A stretch of DNA of 56,481 nt from Pseudovibrio ascidiaceicola (GTDB lineage Bacteria > Pseudomonadota > Alphaproteobacteria > Rhizobiales > Stappiaceae): the NCBI RefSeq assembly GCF_900114245.1, contig NZ_FOSK01000020.1:1-56481 (forward strand), in the 5' to 3' direction. Of the stretch, positions 27,201 to 36,810 are shown one piece after another. Position numbers and translations under genes: made by a program. Within the stretch, counting starts at the first letter, position 1, and the number at the start of each line of letters is the position of its first letter. The notes under the pieces were generated by a model that did no database searches, was not told where the DNA came from, and worked only from the letters and a program-made list of their open reading frames with translations.

Positions 27201-29939
27201 AACATTTTCACAAGATGAATTTGCGAACTTAGATAGCTCCCAAAAGAAAAAATCATAATGTGATATTAGATTACTAGATTCAATCGAATTGTTAAACTTC
27301 ACATCTCCATAAACTAGAGAAAAGTAAAGTGCACCTAAAGCATCTAACTTTAGTTTTGGAGCTTCAGGGCGATGTGTAAGATTTATTCCTTCTAAGCAGC
27401 AAGAAATCACAAAACTTCTGTTGAACTTTTCCTTTGAATGAACTGGTATCGTCTGCTCTGAGAGGTTAAATATAACTTCGAAATTCCCAGCGGATATTAA
27501 ATGATCTAAGAAATTATTAAAAAGATCAGAATGGTGTTTGCTATCTACTGGTGCTAGCAACTTAAAAAATTTATCTATGTGCTCTTCACCTGCATGGGAG
27601 AGTATTTCTATACAGCAGTTGATTAGATCATGAATACGGTCCTGCTGACCGTCAAATGAGAATTTGCTATAAACACGCAAACGCCTCATAACTTCATTAT
27701 AGCAACTCAAAATAATTTCTGGATATTCTTCCTTTTTGGCCCATGAAAGTGCTACTAGTTCAGCGTCTGAAGCCGATCTTAAATTTTCTGTTTTAAGGAC
27801 GTAGACGTGATCTTCAGACGAATGCCGTAAAGCAAGCGCTAATAAGCTAGGGTAACTTTGAATTTGAAATTCTGGACCATTGATCAACCGTATGCGAATT
27901 AGGCGCAGATCTACGAGCTTGGGATAGTTCTGATCATTGAATGCATACTCTTCGGCTTTGGAGATAATATGATCAATATGTGCCAACGAATAGCCTGAAG
28001 AGAAACTTTCTAGTACCCATTCCCTCGTCACGCCATTAATTAATGGTAAGGCATTGCCCAAACTGGCAGAATTAATCCAGTGCCAGCCCCATTGCCAATA
28101 ACTAGGAGCATCCTTTTCGAGCCATTGATCAATTTTCTTGCGCAAAGAGAGATCAAGCGAGGAGAAGTATTTTTCTTTAACAACGAAAGCTTTCAAACTG
28201 TTGTGGTATGGTTGAACTCCAACTTTAGAAAAATCTATCAAGTGTTGAATTTCAGCAAATGCATTCTCAAAAGCTAAGGTATCTTCGTAACATATAGATA
28301 AATGATGTTTGCTTGGCCAGGCGAAATCCGTAGCCGCAATAAGACATAAGATACTCTTCGCTCCAGCACTTAGTCGCCCCCAAAGAGATCTATAGTAGTT
28401 ATTTATATCCTCGCTACTTACCTCTTCCAACTGGGAAACAGCATATTGACTGATACAACGACCAATATAGATAAGTTGTTGAAGTGCATAGATAAGATAT
28501 AGTGGATAGCCTTTAGTCTTCCGCACCAACTCAATTGCAATGCTCCCAATCTCATCTTGGTCCTCATTTGCCAATGAGAACTCGCCATTATCAAACAGGA
28601 CTGATAGCCAAGTACGAACGCAGTCCTCATCCATGTTTGGAATCAGCGCCCAATCATCACGCTTTATCTCGGCGACCAGTTTATTCGGTAGTGCCTCGTC
28701 CCTAACTGGCTGAGTACTAATGAGAAGGCTTATTCGGTTTAAGAAAGGATGCAACCTATTGTATAAATGCTCCAACTGATCAATATTTGAACGCTCTCGA
28801 TACACATGATCTAAGCCATCAATAACAACAATCAACTTCTGCTCAGTACGATCCAGATAATCTATAGTTTGCGTTATAGCTTTGGAGAACTGCTCATCAA
28901 CTTTATTGGTGTCGTCTAAGCTTATCTGCTCTGCGACAGTCTTTGGTAGATATTGCTTTATTTGCAATATTAGAGACTTTAGAGCATTTTCGCTATTTAA
29001 GCGGTCAATAATATTGTCAGTTTGTAGCCAATAATGGTGTCGCACTACAAACTTGCCTTGTCCTTTCAAAATCTCAGTAAGGTAGGAAAGGTATGTACTT
29101 TTGCCCGTGCCGGGCAACCCTGATATGACCGTACACCCAACTCGGGAGGTAGCTTCTATGATCCCTGCATGAAATTGAGCGGAAGGAGGAATATAACCAG
29201 TTGGGACTTCAAATTCCTGTGAAAGCGGCTGCGTAATGTTGGTTTGGAATATGCGACGAAGATCTGAAAGGTAAAACGCGCCGTCATTACTTGGAAACTT
29301 TTTTCTAAGGGCTGATTTTTTGACAGCTTCTTTAAAGCGATACCATCCCTCGTTTGAAGTATGGTCGGGAACTACATTGCTTTTAAGTTCATCATCATAT
29401 TTCTCTATCGTCTTCAGGCTGTGATGAAATTCAAAACAGGCAAAAAAGTGTCTAACTTTTTGCTCATCACCTATCTGAGCAATCAGCTCCTGTCGTCGGT
29501 TGTCTGGCAGCTTGTCGAATGAGATTCTATTATTCTCTAGGCTTCTAAGCAGTTCGTCGTCTGGAATTCTATTTGTTTTAAGGCATGCGCTGTATAATTC
29601 ATTACGCTCTTGAATGGTAACAACATCATGAGACCACTTTTGAACTAGTGAAGTTCCTCTCTTTTTTTTACTTAAGAGCCAATCTAAGCTTAACGCCAAA
29701 TCTTCTCGACTTGGATCAATAGTAAATTTGACTTGGGTGAGTTCATATCGGTCATCACTTCTACATGCGATGACATCATCTAGCCCTTCTAACTTATCTT
29801 TTAAAACCTCACCTTCAACTTTAATCCATCTATAGCGCTCTGGATCATGATACCAGTTGATGAGAATCTCGATACAAACGAGATCTTGATATTCGTAACC
29901 TGCTCTTGTCAGCTGAGTTGGTTTAATAGAGCTCGTCAT
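24258..29939 (-). CDS. Avs-like STAND NTPase with N-terminal nuclease-like domain
   Basis: The product has 1893 residues. Residues ~15-75 look like a PD-(D/E)xK nuclease of the DUF4297/Cap4 kind (GYEYQDLVCIEIL, D54-D55, then YELTQVK71). A P-loop follows: Walker A ISGLPGTGKST at 272-282 and Walker B LIVVIDGLDHV at 369-379, with a STAND-like ATPase to ~600. The remaining ~1300 residues are helix-rich without sharp repeats, as in the sensor part of Avs proteins. Avs proteins detect conserved phage proteins (terminase or portal), then oligomerise and cut DNA. The combination of Cap4-like nuclease, STAND ATPase and length resembles Avs2. It stands alone on the minus strand and is visibly more AT-rich than its neighbours, suggesting transfer. 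The exact Avs class is inference. Confidence 0.8.
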   Translation of the reverse strand: MTSSIKPTQLTRAGYEYQDLVCIEILINWYHDPERYRWIKVEGEVLKDKLEGLDDVIACRSDDRYELTQVKFTIDPSREDLALSLDWLLSKKKRGTSLVQKWSHDVVTIQERNELYSACLKTNRIPDDELLRSLENNRISFDKLPDNRRQELIAQIGDEQKVRHFFACFEFHHSLKTIEKYDDELKSNVVPDHTSNEGWYRFKEAVKKSALRKKFPSNDGAFYLSDLRRIFQTNITQPLSQEFEVPTGYIPPSAQFHAGIIEATSRVGCTVISGLPGTGKSTYLSYLTEILKGQGKFVVRHHYWLQTDNIIDRLNSENALKSLILQIKQYLPKTVAEQISLDDTNKVDEQFSKAITQTIDYLDRTEQKLIVVIDGLDHVYRERSNIDQLEHLYNRLHPFLNRISLLISTQPVRDEALPNKLVAEIKRDDWALIPNMDEDCVRTWLSVLFDNGEFSLANEDQDEIGSIAIELVRKTKGYPLYLIYALQQLIYIGRCISQYAVSQLEEVSSEDINNYYRSLWGRLSAGAKSILCLIAATDFAWPSKHHLSICYEDTLAFENAFAEIQHLIDFSKVGVQPYHNSLKAFVVKEKYFSSLDLSLRKKIDQWLEKDAPSYWQWGWHWINSASLGNALPLINGVTREWVLESFSSGYSLAHIDHIISKAEEYAFNDQNYPKLVDLRLIRIRLINGPEFQIQSYPSLLALALRHSSEDHVYVLKTENLRSASDAELVALSWAKKEEYPEIILSCYNEVMRRLRVYSKFSFDGQQDRIHDLINCCIEILSHAGEEHIDKFFKLLAPVDSKHHSDLFNNFLDHLISAGNFEVIFNLSEQTIPVHSKEKFNRSFVISCCLEGINLTHRPEAPKLKLDALGALYFSLVYGDVKFNNSIESSNLISHYDFFFWELSKFANSSCENVEKPVIVGRGKDAFLQSMNAAFSFLAKEVAIDLNRRKKVNPLSIYSYFDELKFPNRREIDHDVSMLWHTAQHVLNKISVDLYVIAHACNKSIELDIHQFNQVHNCKYWNAHAWLTCLSERSADSLVKSEVLEVLVTQLHNDLYQRRENTGYLANDALDLAKIANGLRLNSVVTKIMKTVGQYTLGYGERKDTTFHELYKAIEYCAEFEVGYHREWLSRVAPFTVGMFNFTEREIRHLPEKFINLIAQFMPEKLPAILEYHLREQDWGWVDSVISAYIKYFPLNAPADHSILYSLLNRSWLETLKEQSKNDTSLKSIYDAQLTFIGGHYLVPEEKNTPFDNDYVKLNYDHFPPDNLSELIDALTKEHRFLNHKQVEEWAKVWTNHGKGLDVIQAFRKAYIKGREKIWGLERCLPAVFDISHKLQGKNQALEWCINDINDNHHWSKWSGATSEEQIVKYARIYKNRWNDILAQTLEGVQNFSDENVWKVVPTSSLVLFLLNAGQKELAISVTNVMLSSLEQEISHLPLPILAWTDKSYSIENASYDILLEYFFWPDKQARLKSAKQIAMLLKTKRSFRERYIHKLSKLDLDIEICDFLSILTLSGDVGIEENEIREAIKSPSLLSEHYIAKIFGSDRFEYILQKTTSEDATPIEQIYKNGIPQIYVSLLEEYCGCEYKETLQSQLAIEWNEIKKQASIPTFNPHNFCSEKYNGIDNIGCSLSWRAEAGYLSAFLKTVEFALGEGIINNDQARELSLLTIPFEDSLGRLEPSQKPANWPIFSQFKTENGSIDVDAVLNSISPSMDNEFVLRASGPIKCDDEKLEADFEIALINCGTTLLDQAQIEELFHKDSTAHGAHVTKKIFFEHTGRWLTDLLGRGYFQPAFFIGVPPPTQDFKEDAVIYADAKGSEIAQWKYWLHQWFPARKSELGPNIGTQLKCRREIMHLIRENSSGNFALIAKLKIVDARWGKESDLGGCYYAFKLI

Positions 29940-30216
29940 TTTTCAATCACATATTGTAAATTTGAATAAGGATATCGCTTGGAGAGATTCATAGGAAGCT
30001 AAATCGAGAACCCTCACCTCAATACCTAAGCACCAACCGCATCAATTATCTACTGGCGTATAACAGAGCACGTACAAAGCACCTAGCAAACCCTCTAAGA
30101 ATTTACATCAACCCATGATGGAAACGCCTCAATGGCGGCTTTTGGCCCTCTGCTAGCGGCTACTGCAACTTGCTTTTTCATTACCTTCAATTTGACTAGC
30201 TTTCGTATAAACAGAT

Positions 30217-30762
30217 CTACTTCCATTTTATTGAACAGCCCATGCTCGGAATCTGATGCTTCGGTCCGCAGCCGGTTTTGGCAACCTGACGCATGGCATT
30301 GAGAAGTTCTGGTGTGCGGTTGGTTGGGTCGTCGAAGCCAGCATCATCCAAGCGGCCACGGTATTGCAGCTCACCCTTGTTGTTGAAGCCGAAGAAATCT
30401 GGCGTACAAACTGCGTTATATGCTCTGCCAACTTCTTGTGTCTCATCCAGCAAATACGGAAACTTGAAGCCAAATTCCTTGGCAAACTTTTTCATGAAGC
30501 TCGGTCCATCAGCAGGCACTGAGCGATAATCATTGGACATGACAGCAAGAACGCCGAAGCCTTCGGCTTTGAGCTGTTTCATGTCTTCTGCCAAGCGATC
30601 TGCAATGGCCTGCACATAAGGGCAATGATTGCAAATAAAGGCGATGAGCAAACCGCTTTCACCAATCTGGTCAGACATGGTGAAGCTGGTGCCATCAGCA
30701 TCTTTGAGCGTAAATTCTGGCGCTTTCCAACCAAAATCGCAGATTGGTGTGTTCAAAAGCAT
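30217..30762 (-). CDS. Thioredoxin-fold redoxin (AhpC/TSA-like)
   Basis: This 181-residue redoxin-like protein has APEFTLKDADGTSF at the start and FICNHCPYV in the active-site position (a C-N-H-C pair), with a second cysteine in NAVCTPDFFGF. No signal peptide is present, so it is probably cytoplasmic. Its substrate is unknown. It follows the MRJP-like gene by ~90 bp on the same strand. Confidence 0.88.
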   Translation of the reverse strand: MLLNTPICDFGWKAPEFTLKDADGTSFTMSDQIGESGLLIAFICNHCPYVQAIADRLAEDMKQLKAEGFGVLAVMSNDYRSVPADGPSFMKKFAKEFGFKFPYLLDETQEVGRAYNAVCTPDFFGFNNKGELQYRGRLDDAGFDDPTNRTPELLNAMRQVAKTGCGPKHQIPSMGCSIKWK

Positions 30763-30849
30763 GGGAGCCTCTCAATCTCTTGTATTTGATCTTAAATGTG
30801 CAAATGACGAGCTGTTTGAACCCGTCAGTCACATCCGTTTCTTTGAAAC

Positions 30850-31944
30850 TTATTTGCCCGGAACCGGAAAACGCATCACGTAGAATGGAGCCTTTGAACC
30901 ATTGACACCTTGATTGAAAGCCGGGTGCTTATGCAACTGGTTTTGCGTAACATAGACATATCCGTCTTGAGCAACATCAAAGCCATCCGGCCAGGAAAGC
31001 CGTTCGTCCTGAATGAGAACTTCGTACTTTCCAGCGGTGGTCAGGCCAATGGCTGAGTTCTCGATATCAGAAACGAAGAGACCACCATTGGAATAGAAAG
31101 TCATACCATCGCTAGGCTTTTTGGGACCGTATTCTTCAATGAAAGTATTCAGATCGGCAGAATTTACGGAGGGATCTGCAAGTTTTGCAGCCGGGATGCG
31201 GAAGATCTGCTCGCCATTCACAGTGCCGAAGTAGACCCATTTGCTGTCATCAGAGATGGCAATTGGGTTGAGGCCGAAGCGTAGATTATTGAGGGAGCCA
31301 TCTTCTCCTTTGGCTGCCATCAGGCCACCGTCAATCACCACATCGCGGTCTGGGGAGATAAATTGCTCTGCCGCTTCCAGCAGGCGGCGGGCTTCGCCGG
31401 TCTTCAGGTCCACGATAACGATGGCTGGCTTGGATGGCCCCGCCAGATTGCCGAGGGTCATATCCGCGATATAAATCTGACCACGTTTTTCATCGATCGC
31501 AAAGTCCTGAAGGAAGGAGTTTGCTGTCAGAGCAGATTTGTCAATCTGCAAGTCTGCGTGAAGCGTGTTGGTCTCAGAGTTCCAGCCCAGCAGACGAGGT
31601 GCAGAAGTATCGCTTCCCATGTCCAGCATCCAGACCACGCCATTGGAGTCTGTGTCGATACCAATCACAGCAGACAAGCCGAGTTCGCCTACTTCCGGAC
31701 CATCTGCCCAATCTTGAGTTGGGAACGGCGCCTTGCTGCCATCTTTCAGAACTTCAACCACCTTCAACGCCGGCCCATCCAACGGCTGCATGCTGACAAT
31801 CATGCGTCCGTTTGGCGTTACGGTGATGTTACCCGGGCGGGTTTCAGAGAATTTTGCCACTTCTTCCAACTGAAGCGGCTCGCCAGCTACCGCTGCCAGA
31901 GAAATAAGAGAAAGTGCAGATGCTGCGAGCACAGATTTCAGCAT
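30850..31944 (-). CDS. Secreted Yellow/major royal jelly-like protein
   Basis: This ~364-residue protein has a signal peptide (MLKSVLAASALSLISLAAVAG) and a beta-propeller pattern: GVVWMLDMGS, LQDFAIDEKRGQIYIAD, IVIVDLKTGEARRLL, GLNPIAISDDSKWVYFGT, LSWPDGFDV. Bacterial members of the family are periplasmic, of unknown or lactonase-like function. The start is ATG 31944 because it begins the signal peptide. It is divergent from a LysR regulator with ~90 bp between, a common regulator-target arrangement. Confidence 0.8.
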   Translation of the reverse strand: MLKSVLAASALSLISLAAVAGEPLQLEEVAKFSETRPGNITVTPNGRMIVSMQPLDGPALKVVEVLKDGSKAPFPTQDWADGPEVGELGLSAVIGIDTDSNGVVWMLDMGSDTSAPRLLGWNSETNTLHADLQIDKSALTANSFLQDFAIDEKRGQIYIADMTLGNLAGPSKPAIVIVDLKTGEARRLLEAAEQFISPDRDVVIDGGLMAAKGEDGSLNNLRFGLNPIAISDDSKWVYFGTVNGEQIFRIPAAKLADPSVNSADLNTFIEEYGPKKPSDGMTFYSNGGLFVSDIENSAIGLTTAGKYEVLIQDERLSWPDGFDVAQDGYVYVTQNQLHKHPAFNQGVNGSKAPFYVMRFPVPGK

Positions 31945-32034
31945 GAATAAAAATTCCTTATTGATTGTTGATGTTCTATGAGACATATGGCTAAACACGA
32001 TCGATTAGTAAAACTAGAAATATAAATAGGTCCT

Positions 32035-32913
32035 ATGAGCAACGCCAATAGATCTCCCTTCCGACTTGATACGGACCTGACTGTGCTTCGCTCTTTGATC
32101 GCAGTCATTGAGGAGGGTAGTTTCTCCGCTGCGGCAGAAAAAGTGGGGCGGACGCAATCAGCAATCAGCCTGCAAATTGCCAAGCTGGAAGAGCGGTTGG
32201 ATGTGAAACTATTTGAGCGTACGAGCCGTTCTCTTTCCCAAACCAGCGAAGGTGAGATTTTTATCGGCTATGCTCGAAAGATTTTGGAGTTGGCTGATGA
32301 GGCTGTGTTGAGCGTTTCTGCGCCCAAGGAGCAAAGCATGCTGCGCGTAGGGTTTGCAGAGTATCTGGTACCGCAGCACCTACATATTCATCTGGCCCGC
32401 TTCAAACGAGCACACCCCACTTGTGATCTCAACTTGATCCTCGGCGGTGGGGCTGACTTGTTGTGTCTTTTAGATGCCGGGGAGCTGGATGTGGTATTCG
32501 CCGGACCAGAGGCCTCTGGCGGCAAACAGTTATGGCAGGAGCCGCTGGTCTGGTGCGGGCAGCTGCCTGCGGCTGATAAACCACTGGAACTGATCTTGAT
32601 GCAGGAACCATGCAGCTATCGCGCTATAGCAATCTCTGCCATGGAAGCCATGGCCTCAGACTGGAAGATCTCAATCACTGCGAACTCCATTCAGGCTGTA
32701 CAGTCCGCCATAAAAGCTGGGCTTGGAGTTTCCATTCTACCGGCCTCTGCATTGCTGGAGGACATTCCTGTGATTGAGAGCGCCCTACCAGGGCTGCCAG
32801 TAACTAGCGTCTTAAGTTATTTGTCCGCACAGGAAGAAAATCCACTGGCGCAGCGCTTCATTGATTACTTGCTGTGTTATCTAGAAAAGACGGGTGCTCT
32901 ACAAACTGCTTAG
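32035..32913 (+). CDS. LysR-family transcriptional regulator
   Basis: 292 residues. The N-terminal winged helix-turn-helix is clear (LRSLIAVIEEGSFSAAAEKVGRTQSAISLQIAKLEERLD), with a ligand-binding periplasmic-like domain after it. It probably regulates the divergent MRJP-like/redoxin pair. No inducer can be inferred. Confidence 0.93.
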   Translation: MSNANRSPFRLDTDLTVLRSLIAVIEEGSFSAAAEKVGRTQSAISLQIAKLEERLDVKLFERTSRSLSQTSEGEIFIGYARKILELADEAVLSVSAPKEQSMLRVGFAEYLVPQHLHIHLARFKRAHPTCDLNLILGGGADLLCLLDAGELDVVFAGPEASGGKQLWQEPLVWCGQLPAADKPLELILMQEPCSYRAIAISAMEAMASDWKISITANSIQAVQSAIKAGLGVSILPASALLEDIPVIESALPGLPVTSVLSYLSAQEENPLAQRFIDYLLCYLEKTGALQTA

Positions 32914-33110
32914 TTTGATGAGTGCGTTGACGAGATTTCATATGAGTGCTCCCTACTGTTGATCACATGTGCAATCTATGGTTCGCTTCGCACGATGCAT
33001 TCCATATTAGTGTACTCAAGAGTTAAGAAGGTTTATCTATCAAGCTGCATGAGGGGACTTGCTGCCAACAATCTCAATCCTTGGTGGACCCAGCCGAATG
33101 GCCGGTAATT

Positions 33111-33180
33111 GCCCTCGTCGCTGGCAACAGCCTCTCACTTACACGAGTTCTCGCAGTGCAATGAACGGAAGCAAAGTCAG
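33111..33180 (+). repeat. Dispersed repeat copy
   Basis: GCCCTCGTCGCTGGCAAC and the following CTTACACGAGTTCTCGCAGTGCA recur, in inverted orientation, at 47243-47303. A 13-base core (GAGTTCTCGCAGT) also occurs at 1237-1249, beside the broken tnsA. Probably remnants of one mobile element; I cannot name it. Confidence 0.5.
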
Positions 33181-33356
33181 CTCTTCTACAGTTCATAATT
33201 AATGTGGATTCGGACTTATGACTGCAGGCTGGTTGCAAACAATGTGGATTAATTCGCAAATAATGCGGGTTTGAGCTTGCCGATAGTGTCAAATAATTTG
33301 AGCTCAAAATAGCGATGTTTGCAAGCCGAAGTGATCACGATTGCTGGTCGCCATAG

Positions 33357-33749
33357 GTACTGCCTTTTTATGAGGAGTACACTCTGCCGGTTCTGCGCAT
33401 CCTGACCGACAGGGGCACGGAATATTGTGGCAGGCAGGACAAGCATGATTACCAGCTTTTTCTGGCCATCAATGATATCGACCACACCAAGACCAAGGTT
33501 AAGCACCCACAGACCAACGGCATCTGCGAGCGCTTCTACAAGACCATCCTACAGGAATTTTATCAGGTCACGTTCAGAAGAAAATTGTATCAAAGCATCG
33601 AACAGTTGCAGGCTGATCTGGATGTGTGGCTCCATCATTACAACACCGAACGCATCCATCAAGGCAAAATGTGTTGCGACAGAACGCCAATAGAAACTAT
33701 GATTGATAGGCAGAAGATCTGGATAGAAAAATTCGTAGATCAAATCTGA
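33357..33749 (+). pseudogene. IS481-family transposase, C-terminal remnant
   Basis: The frame reads VLPFYEEYTLPVLRILTDRGTEYCG onward and contains DIDHTKTKVKHPQTNGICERFYKTILQEFY and HHYNTERIHQGKMC, the DDE core (second D and E) of IS481-type transposases. The N-terminal DNA-binding half is missing and an in-frame TAG lies just upstream, so it is inactive. IS-end-like sequence with repeated TCAAATCTGA follows (33740-33800). Confidence 0.88.
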
Positions 33750-33895
33750 CCTGACAAATCGCTATCGTCAAAACGGTAACTGTCAGATCAAATCTGAGCT
33801 TCTACGCATGAGGGAGATTGGAGCCGATGCAGGTTGCGTTCATTTGCATTCACGTTCCCTGCTCAAAAGCTGATTAAACTTTGCGACAGAGCCAC

Positions 33896-35092
33896 TCATA
33901 CAAAACAAGTTTGCGATGCTAGCTGGTCTTTTACCAGTGCAGTCCAGAACTTAAGACCGATTGGCAAGAGATCATCATTGAAGTCGTATGTGGGCATATG
34001 CAATGCAACTCCACCTTTATGCCCTTTTGCACCATTTCCGATTAACAGATAGCAACTTGGGGCTTCCCGTTGCATGAATGAAAAGTCTTCAGAAATGCAG
34101 TAAGGTGAACATTGGCCGTTTACATTTTCAGCGCCAACAATTTTCTCAGCTATGCGCACGGCGACTGCGGCTTCCTGCTCTGAGTTCACTGTAGATAGAA
34201 CGCAGTTTGAAAACTCGAAGCAATACTCCAAGCCCGCAGATTGACACTGCCCAGCAATAACACGTTCCATTGTCGTTTGGAGCTTGGCTTGAGCTTCATC
34301 GGTGAAACAACGCATATCACCAGAAAGAGTCACACGAGTTGGAATAACGTTTGCGCCACCATTGGTTTCAAAATTGGTAACGGAAAGGACAGCAGGTTCA
34401 CCAATCGAGCTTAACTCGCGTGTAATGATGGTTTGTAGTGCTGTTACAATTGCCGCTCCCACTGGGATAGGATCACTACCTAGATGTGGCATAGCAGCAT
34501 GACCACCGGCGGCCTTAATCTCAATCTTGAAATGGTTCTCAGCTGCCATAACAGAACTGGGACTTGTTTCGACATGCCCCAACGGCAAACCAGGCAAGTT
34601 ATGCATTGCATAGACTGAATCGATTTGCCAACGCGTAAATAGACCATCGGCAATCATAGCCGGCGCGCCAGTGCCCTGCTCTTCTGCTGGCTGGAATATG
34701 AAGTAAACTGTTCCATCGAAGTCGCGGCTGCGGGATAACTCATAGGCAGCACCAAGAAGCATGGAGGTATGGCCGTCGTGACCACATCCATGCATCATTC
34801 CGGCATTTTGTGATCTATATTCGAACACGTTTTCTTCTTGAACCGGAATTGCATCAAAGTCTGCTCGTAGGCCAATTGACCGGTCATTGGATCCACATTT
34901 CAGCACACCAACAAGCCCAGTCTTCCCGATGTTGCGATGTACTTCAATTCCGAACTCATCCAGTTTTTTGGCAATAAAATCTGAAGTCAGATTTCCACTA
35001 AACTCAATCTCTGGGTTTTGATGAAGGTACTGCCGCCACTCTACCATCTTCTTTTCGATGTGCACGATTTGAGCTCCCAAACCACTGACCAT
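33896..35092 (-). CDS. M20-family amidohydrolase/deacetylase (DoeB- or YgeY-like role possible)
   Basis: This 398-residue zinc amidohydrolase has HGCGHDGHTSMLLGAA, FQPAEEQGTGAPAMI and a C-terminal CISEDFSF. Such enzymes remove acyl groups from amino acids. With the M24 hydrolase gene 140 bp upstream on the same strand it matches the DoeB/DoeA pair of ectoine degradation. With the diaminopropionate ammonia-lyase nearby it could instead be a diamino-acid deacylase. The exact substrate is inference. Confidence 0.88.
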   Translation of the reverse strand: MVSGLGAQIVHIEKKMVEWRQYLHQNPEIEFSGNLTSDFIAKKLDEFGIEVHRNIGKTGLVGVLKCGSNDRSIGLRADFDAIPVQEENVFEYRSQNAGMMHGCGHDGHTSMLLGAAYELSRSRDFDGTVYFIFQPAEEQGTGAPAMIADGLFTRWQIDSVYAMHNLPGLPLGHVETSPSSVMAAENHFKIEIKAAGGHAAMPHLGSDPIPVGAAIVTALQTIITRELSSIGEPAVLSVTNFETNGGANVIPTRVTLSGDMRCFTDEAQAKLQTTMERVIAGQCQSAGLEYCFEFSNCVLSTVNSEQEAAVAVRIAEKIVGAENVNGQCSPYCISEDFSFMQREAPSCYLLIGNGAKGHKGGVALHMPTYDFNDDLLPIGLKFWTALVKDQLASQTCFV

Positions 35093-35232
35093 AATTAGGT
35101 GTCAGCCAAATGTTTTTTACTTGTCTTTATCTTCGTTTGTGCAGCAGCACATGTGGGGTATTTGCCTCCACACATGCGCCAATGGGCTGGAACACTAAAA
35201 GCAGAACTTCAGAATTCCAGCATTGTCCTTGT

Positions 35233-36399
35233 CTATTTAATGATTATGAGTTCTGGTTCGGCGCGCTCACTAAGCCACTCAGAACCGTCCTCTGTGATCA
35301 CGATATTTTCCTCGTGCAGCATCATTTTACCCGGAGCATAGTTCATACCTGGCTCCAAAGTCATGACCATACCAGGAACCAACAGAGTATTATCAGTTGC
35401 AGTATTTGACGGCCGTTCAGTTAGCTCCATGCCCAGGCCATGGCCAATGCGCCCTACGTCGTTACCAAGGGCCCCAGCTGCTTCCAATACTTGCCACATT
35501 GCATTGTAAATATCTGTTGTTGTGTTTCCAGGCTTCGCGGCTTCAAACCCCTTCGTAGTCGCCTCATAAGTGGCGCGATAAGCGGCTTTGGTTTGCTCGC
35601 TTGCATGACCAAACGCCCAGTTACGGTCGAAGTCTGAGAAGTAACCATCCCACACCGCCCCCGTATCTATCATAAGCAGGTCTCCTTCCTGCATAGCGCG
35701 GTCACTCGGTCCGGTTAGAATTTCTCCAATTGCATCTGGTCCAGAGCCAGCAATGATGAATGGTGTTTCGTCTGCTCCTGCTGCCAACATATTCATGCTG
35801 AAGCGTTTGCAGATCTCCCTCTCAGTCATACCAATGCAAGCATACCCTGGAATTTTATTGAACCCAATATTGGTAATGCGGCAAATTTCGCGCGTTTTGG
35901 CGATCTCTGCTTGGGATTTAATCTGACGAAGTGCGTGCATTTCCAATGCAATATCAACGAACTCTGAACTAACGCCTTGGCGTAGTTCGCTAAAGTTTGC
36001 ATTAGGCATACGTAAATGGGATTCGATACCCAAAGTAGCGCCAATTCGCCCGAATTTCTTAGGTAGCTCATTGATAGTGGTGGCAAGCAGGCTAATGCCA
36101 TCATCCTCTGGGCAAGGAGCAGCCCAACTGCGGATATCTTCAATCCAGGTTTGTTTCATACTGCTTACGCCAATCTCAGGAATAACCATAATTGGCTTAC
36201 CTTCGGCAGGTACAACGACAAACCAAGGGCGAGTCGGACTATGCCAAAACTGAGATTTGAAACCAGTGAAGTAACGGAAATTGGGCTCTGTAGTTAGAAA
36301 AATGGCATCAAGTTTCTTTTCGGCCATCATGCGTTGAGCACGAGCTGTCCTGTTTTCAAATTCTGAAACTTCAAAACCACGCATTAAGAGTGACGACAT
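35233..36399 (-). CDS. M24-family hydrolase (ectoine hydrolase DoeA-like or X-Pro dipeptidase)
   Basis: 388 residues with a pita-bread fold pattern: DTGAVWDGYFSDFDRNW, GRIGHGLGMELTE and LEPGMNYAPGKMMLHEENIVIT supply the usual metal ligands. Length and its pairing with an M20 enzyme resemble DoeA-DoeB (EutD-EutE). The start ATG at 36399 has GGGAGAA upstream. A C-terminal fragment of a second, related gene is found at 38480-38637. Confidence 0.85.
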   Translation of the reverse strand: MSSLLMRGFEVSEFENRTARAQRMMAEKKLDAIFLTTEPNFRYFTGFKSQFWHSPTRPWFVVVPAEGKPIMVIPEIGVSSMKQTWIEDIRSWAAPCPEDDGISLLATTINELPKKFGRIGATLGIESHLRMPNANFSELRQGVSSEFVDIALEMHALRQIKSQAEIAKTREICRITNIGFNKIPGYACIGMTEREICKRFSMNMLAAGADETPFIIAGSGPDAIGEILTGPSDRAMQEGDLLMIDTGAVWDGYFSDFDRNWAFGHASEQTKAAYRATYEATTKGFEAAKPGNTTTDIYNAMWQVLEAAGALGNDVGRIGHGLGMELTERPSNTATDNTLLVPGMVMTLEPGMNYAPGKMMLHEENIVITEDGSEWLSERAEPELIIIK

Positions 36400-36810
36400 C
36401 TGTTTCTCCCATTCTTGTATGTATTACCGTTGAGAATTACTTAATGAGCAATTAGATGAACTAAGAACATGCAGTAATTATTGGTTTATATTTGGGTAAA
36501 TATCGATATAATAAATATATTAGTCAATTAATTTATGTAATAATAGATATTATATCATGCACATAAATTATAGTAATTTTCATTACACAGATATTGACTA
36601 ATGTATTCACGAGCTAAAGTAAAAATCACCCTCGTGTAACTTGTTTTACTTTATGTTGCGGTACATTTACATCAGACCCACGCAGAGCACTGATGAGATC
36701 TTGAGCCTCTTGGCTCGTAGCTCGAAAACCTATGACTTCGTCCTACTTTTTGCCAAAGGTAGCAGAGGCAGCTTTTGGGCGAGCCGCCTCTACCGGTCTT
36801 GGGGGAGGAG
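36400..36810. other. AT-rich promoter region upstream of the M24 gene
   Basis: No gene. Very AT-rich at 36,420-36,600. A possible weak terminator for the BCCT gene lies at 36,758-36,794 (GGTAGCAGAGGC / GCCTCTACC). Confidence 0.5.
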
